Source: Pseudomonadota bacterium
Lineage (GTDB): Bacteria; Pseudomonadota; Alphaproteobacteria; Rhodobacterales; Rhodobacteraceae
Assembly (NCBI GenBank): GCA_021813645.1
Contig: JAKAJW010000333.1
Location: forward strand, 1 to 14,296
DNA: 14,296 nucleotides
Direction: 5' to 3'
Made by a program: the position numbers and the translations under genes. Below the pieces are notes generated by a model, which had not been told where the DNA came from, ran no database searches, and was given only the letters and a program-made list of their open reading frames with translations. Positions 13,224 to 14,296 of the stretch are shown piece by piece (within the stretch, counting starts at the first letter, position 1; each line of letters begins with the position of its first letter).

Positions 13224-14296
13224 ATGGCAGCTTATGATTTCGAGACGCATGACTACGACGTGGTCGTGGTGGGGGCGGGCGGCGCGGGCCTGCGCGCGAC
13301 GCTGGGCATGGCCGAGCAGGGGCTGCGCACCGCCTGCGTGACCAAGGTCTTCCCGACCCGGTCGCATACGGTGGCGGCGCAAGGCGGCATCGCCGCCTCG
13401 CTGTCCAACATGGGCCCCGACAACTGGCAGTGGCACCTCTACGACACGGTGAAGGGGTCCGACTGGCTGGGCGACACCGACGCGCAGGAATACATGGTGC
13501 GCGCCGCGCCGGCGGCGGTCTACGAGTTGGAGCACTACGGGGTGCCTTTCTCGCGGACCGAAGAGGGCAAGATCTACCAGCGCCCGTTCGGCGGCCATAC
13601 CACCGAATTCGGCGAGGGCCCGCCGGTGCAACGCACCTGCGCCGCGGCCGACCGCACCGGGCACGCGATCCTGCACACGCTCTACGGCCAGTCGCTGAAG
13701 CAGAAGGCCGAGTTCTACATCGAATATTTCGCCATCGATCTGATCATCACCGACGGGGCCTGCACCGGGGTGGTGGCCTGGAAGCTCGATGACGGCACGA
13801 TCCATGTGTTCAACGCGAAGATGGTGGTGCTGGCCACCGGCGGCTACGGCCGGGCCTATTTCTCGGCCACGTCGGCGCATACCTGCACCGGCGACGGCGG
13901 CGGGATGGTGGCGCGGGCCGGGCTGCCGCTGCAGGACATGGAATTCGTGCAGTTCCACCCGACCGGCATCTATGGCTCCGGCTGCCTGATCACCGAAGGC
14001 GCGCGGGGCGAGGGCGGCTATCTGACGAACTCCAACGGCGAGCGCTTCATGGAACGCTATGCGCCGCACTACAAGGATCTCGCCTCGCGGGACGTGGTCG
14101 CGCGCTGCATGACCCTGGAGATCCGCGAGGGCCGCGGCGTCGGCCCGGACAAGGACCACATCTACCTCAACCTGTCGCACCTGCCGCCGGAGACCCTGGC
14201 GGAGCGGCTGCCGGGGATTTCCGAAAGCGCGCGGATCTTCGCGGGAGTAGACGTCACCAAGGAGCCGATCCCGGTGCTGCCGACGGTGCATTACAA
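13224..14296 (+). CDS. sdhA: Succinate dehydrogenase flavoprotein subunit (3' end outside window)
   Basis: The window holds the first 357 codons of about 600; the frame is open to the right edge and the gene is cut by the window, not broken. The product oxidises succinate to fumarate on the cytoplasmic side of complex II. The GAGGAG dinucleotide-binding loop is at 17-22; H48 in RSHTVAAQGG should carry covalent FAD (E. coli H45); H245 in FHPTG matches the active-site H242; LITEGARGEGG and SRDVVARC follow at the expected places. The start at 13224 has GACGGAG upstream. The iron-sulphur subunit gene sdhB is expected to the right of the window. Confidence 0.96.
   Translation, partial: MAAYDFETHDYDVVVVGAGGAGLRATLGMAEQGLRTACVTKVFPTRSHTVAAQGGIAASLSNMGPDNWQWHLYDTVKGSDWLGDTDAQEYMVRAAPAAVYELEHYGVPFSRTEEGKIYQRPFGGHTTEFGEGPPVQRTCAAADRTGHAILHTLYGQSLKQKAEFYIEYFAIDLIITDGACTGVVAWKLDDGTIHVFNAKMVVLATGGYGRAYFSATSAHTCTGDGGGMVARAGLPLQDMEFVQFHPTGIYGSGCLITEGARGEGGYLTNSNGERFMERYAPHYKDLASRDVVARCMTLEIREGRGVGPDKDHIYLNLSHLPPETLAERLPGISESARIFAGVDVTKEPIPVLPTVHY

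Noticed and set aside
13155..14291. 378-codon open frame on the minus strand opposite sdhD/sdhA
   Set aside because: It is the antisense shadow of sdhA, whose plus frame has all complex II motifs; the minus product is rich in R, H, G and A and resembles no family.
1..14296. CRISPR array, transposase, prophage or toxin-antitoxin genes
   Set aside because: I found no spaced repeats, no mobile-element genes and no terminal inverted repeats; the whole window looks like core metabolism with uniform composition.

Overview
The window reads as chromosomal DNA of a high-GC alphaproteobacterium, most likely Rhodobacteraceae (Rhodobacter, Rhodovulum, Paracoccus or a relative). The main clues are the cluster mcl2 / nnrU-like / mch / sdhC-sdhD-sdhA, a fused allantoinase-OHCU decarboxylase, a PuuD-type membrane urate oxidase with a cytochrome c tail, and Shine-Dalgarno-led genes with ATGA or TGATG overlaps. 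I see no insertion sequence, prophage, CRISPR array, tRNA or rRNA. Gene density is close to complete. This is ordinary, intact metabolic sequence, and the least explained material is in its control regions.

Layout. (1) 1-244 has no gene I can defend. (2) 245-1879 (+) is a membrane-anchored, stand-alone glutamate-synthase-like FMN/Fe-S protein of unknown substrate. (3) 1926-2921 (-) is a YhbW-like flavin-dependent oxidoreductase. It is divergent from 3053-3556 (+), an SRPBCC protein, which overlaps 3556-4152 (+), a TetR regulator. A perfect 17-bp palindrome (3019-3035) over the putative -10 region of the + operon is the likely TetR operator. (4) 4149-8319 and 8420-9655 form a urate/allantoin catabolic island. 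On the minus strand puuE-uraD, allE and allA are overlapped by 4 bases each. uraH is divergent from puuE, and puuD is divergent from a LysR-type regulator. (5) 9756-12246 (+) holds mcl2 ((3S)-malyl-CoA thioesterase), a six-helix NnrU-like membrane protein and mch (mesaconyl-CoA hydratase), which are ethylmalonyl-CoA/glyoxylate assimilation genes. (6) 12435 to the right edge (+) holds sdhC, sdhD and the first 357 codons of sdhA (succinate dehydrogenase).

How it works together. PuuD oxidises urate and sends electrons through its haem c domain. UraH hydrolyses 5-hydroxyisourate. The UraD half of the fusion decarboxylates OHCU to allantoin, and the PuuE half opens allantoin to allantoate. AllE deaminates (S)-ureidoglycine and AllA splits ureidoglycolate to urea and glyoxylate. 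The allantoate amidohydrolase (AllC) between PuuE and AllE is not in the window. The released glyoxylate can enter malate through malyl-CoA chemistry, for which mcl2 provides the thioesterase, and succinate dehydrogenase sits downstream in the same carbon flow. That functional link between blocks is inference; their adjacency may be chance.

The most interesting unexplained signals are: three GTGATCAC palindromes within about 370 bp around the sdhC promoter, two of them exactly 21 bp apart; related dyads in both divergent intergenic regions of the urate island, candidate sites for the local LysR regulator; the TetR-type palindrome; and an uncharacterised membrane protein wedged between two ethylmalonyl-CoA pathway genes.
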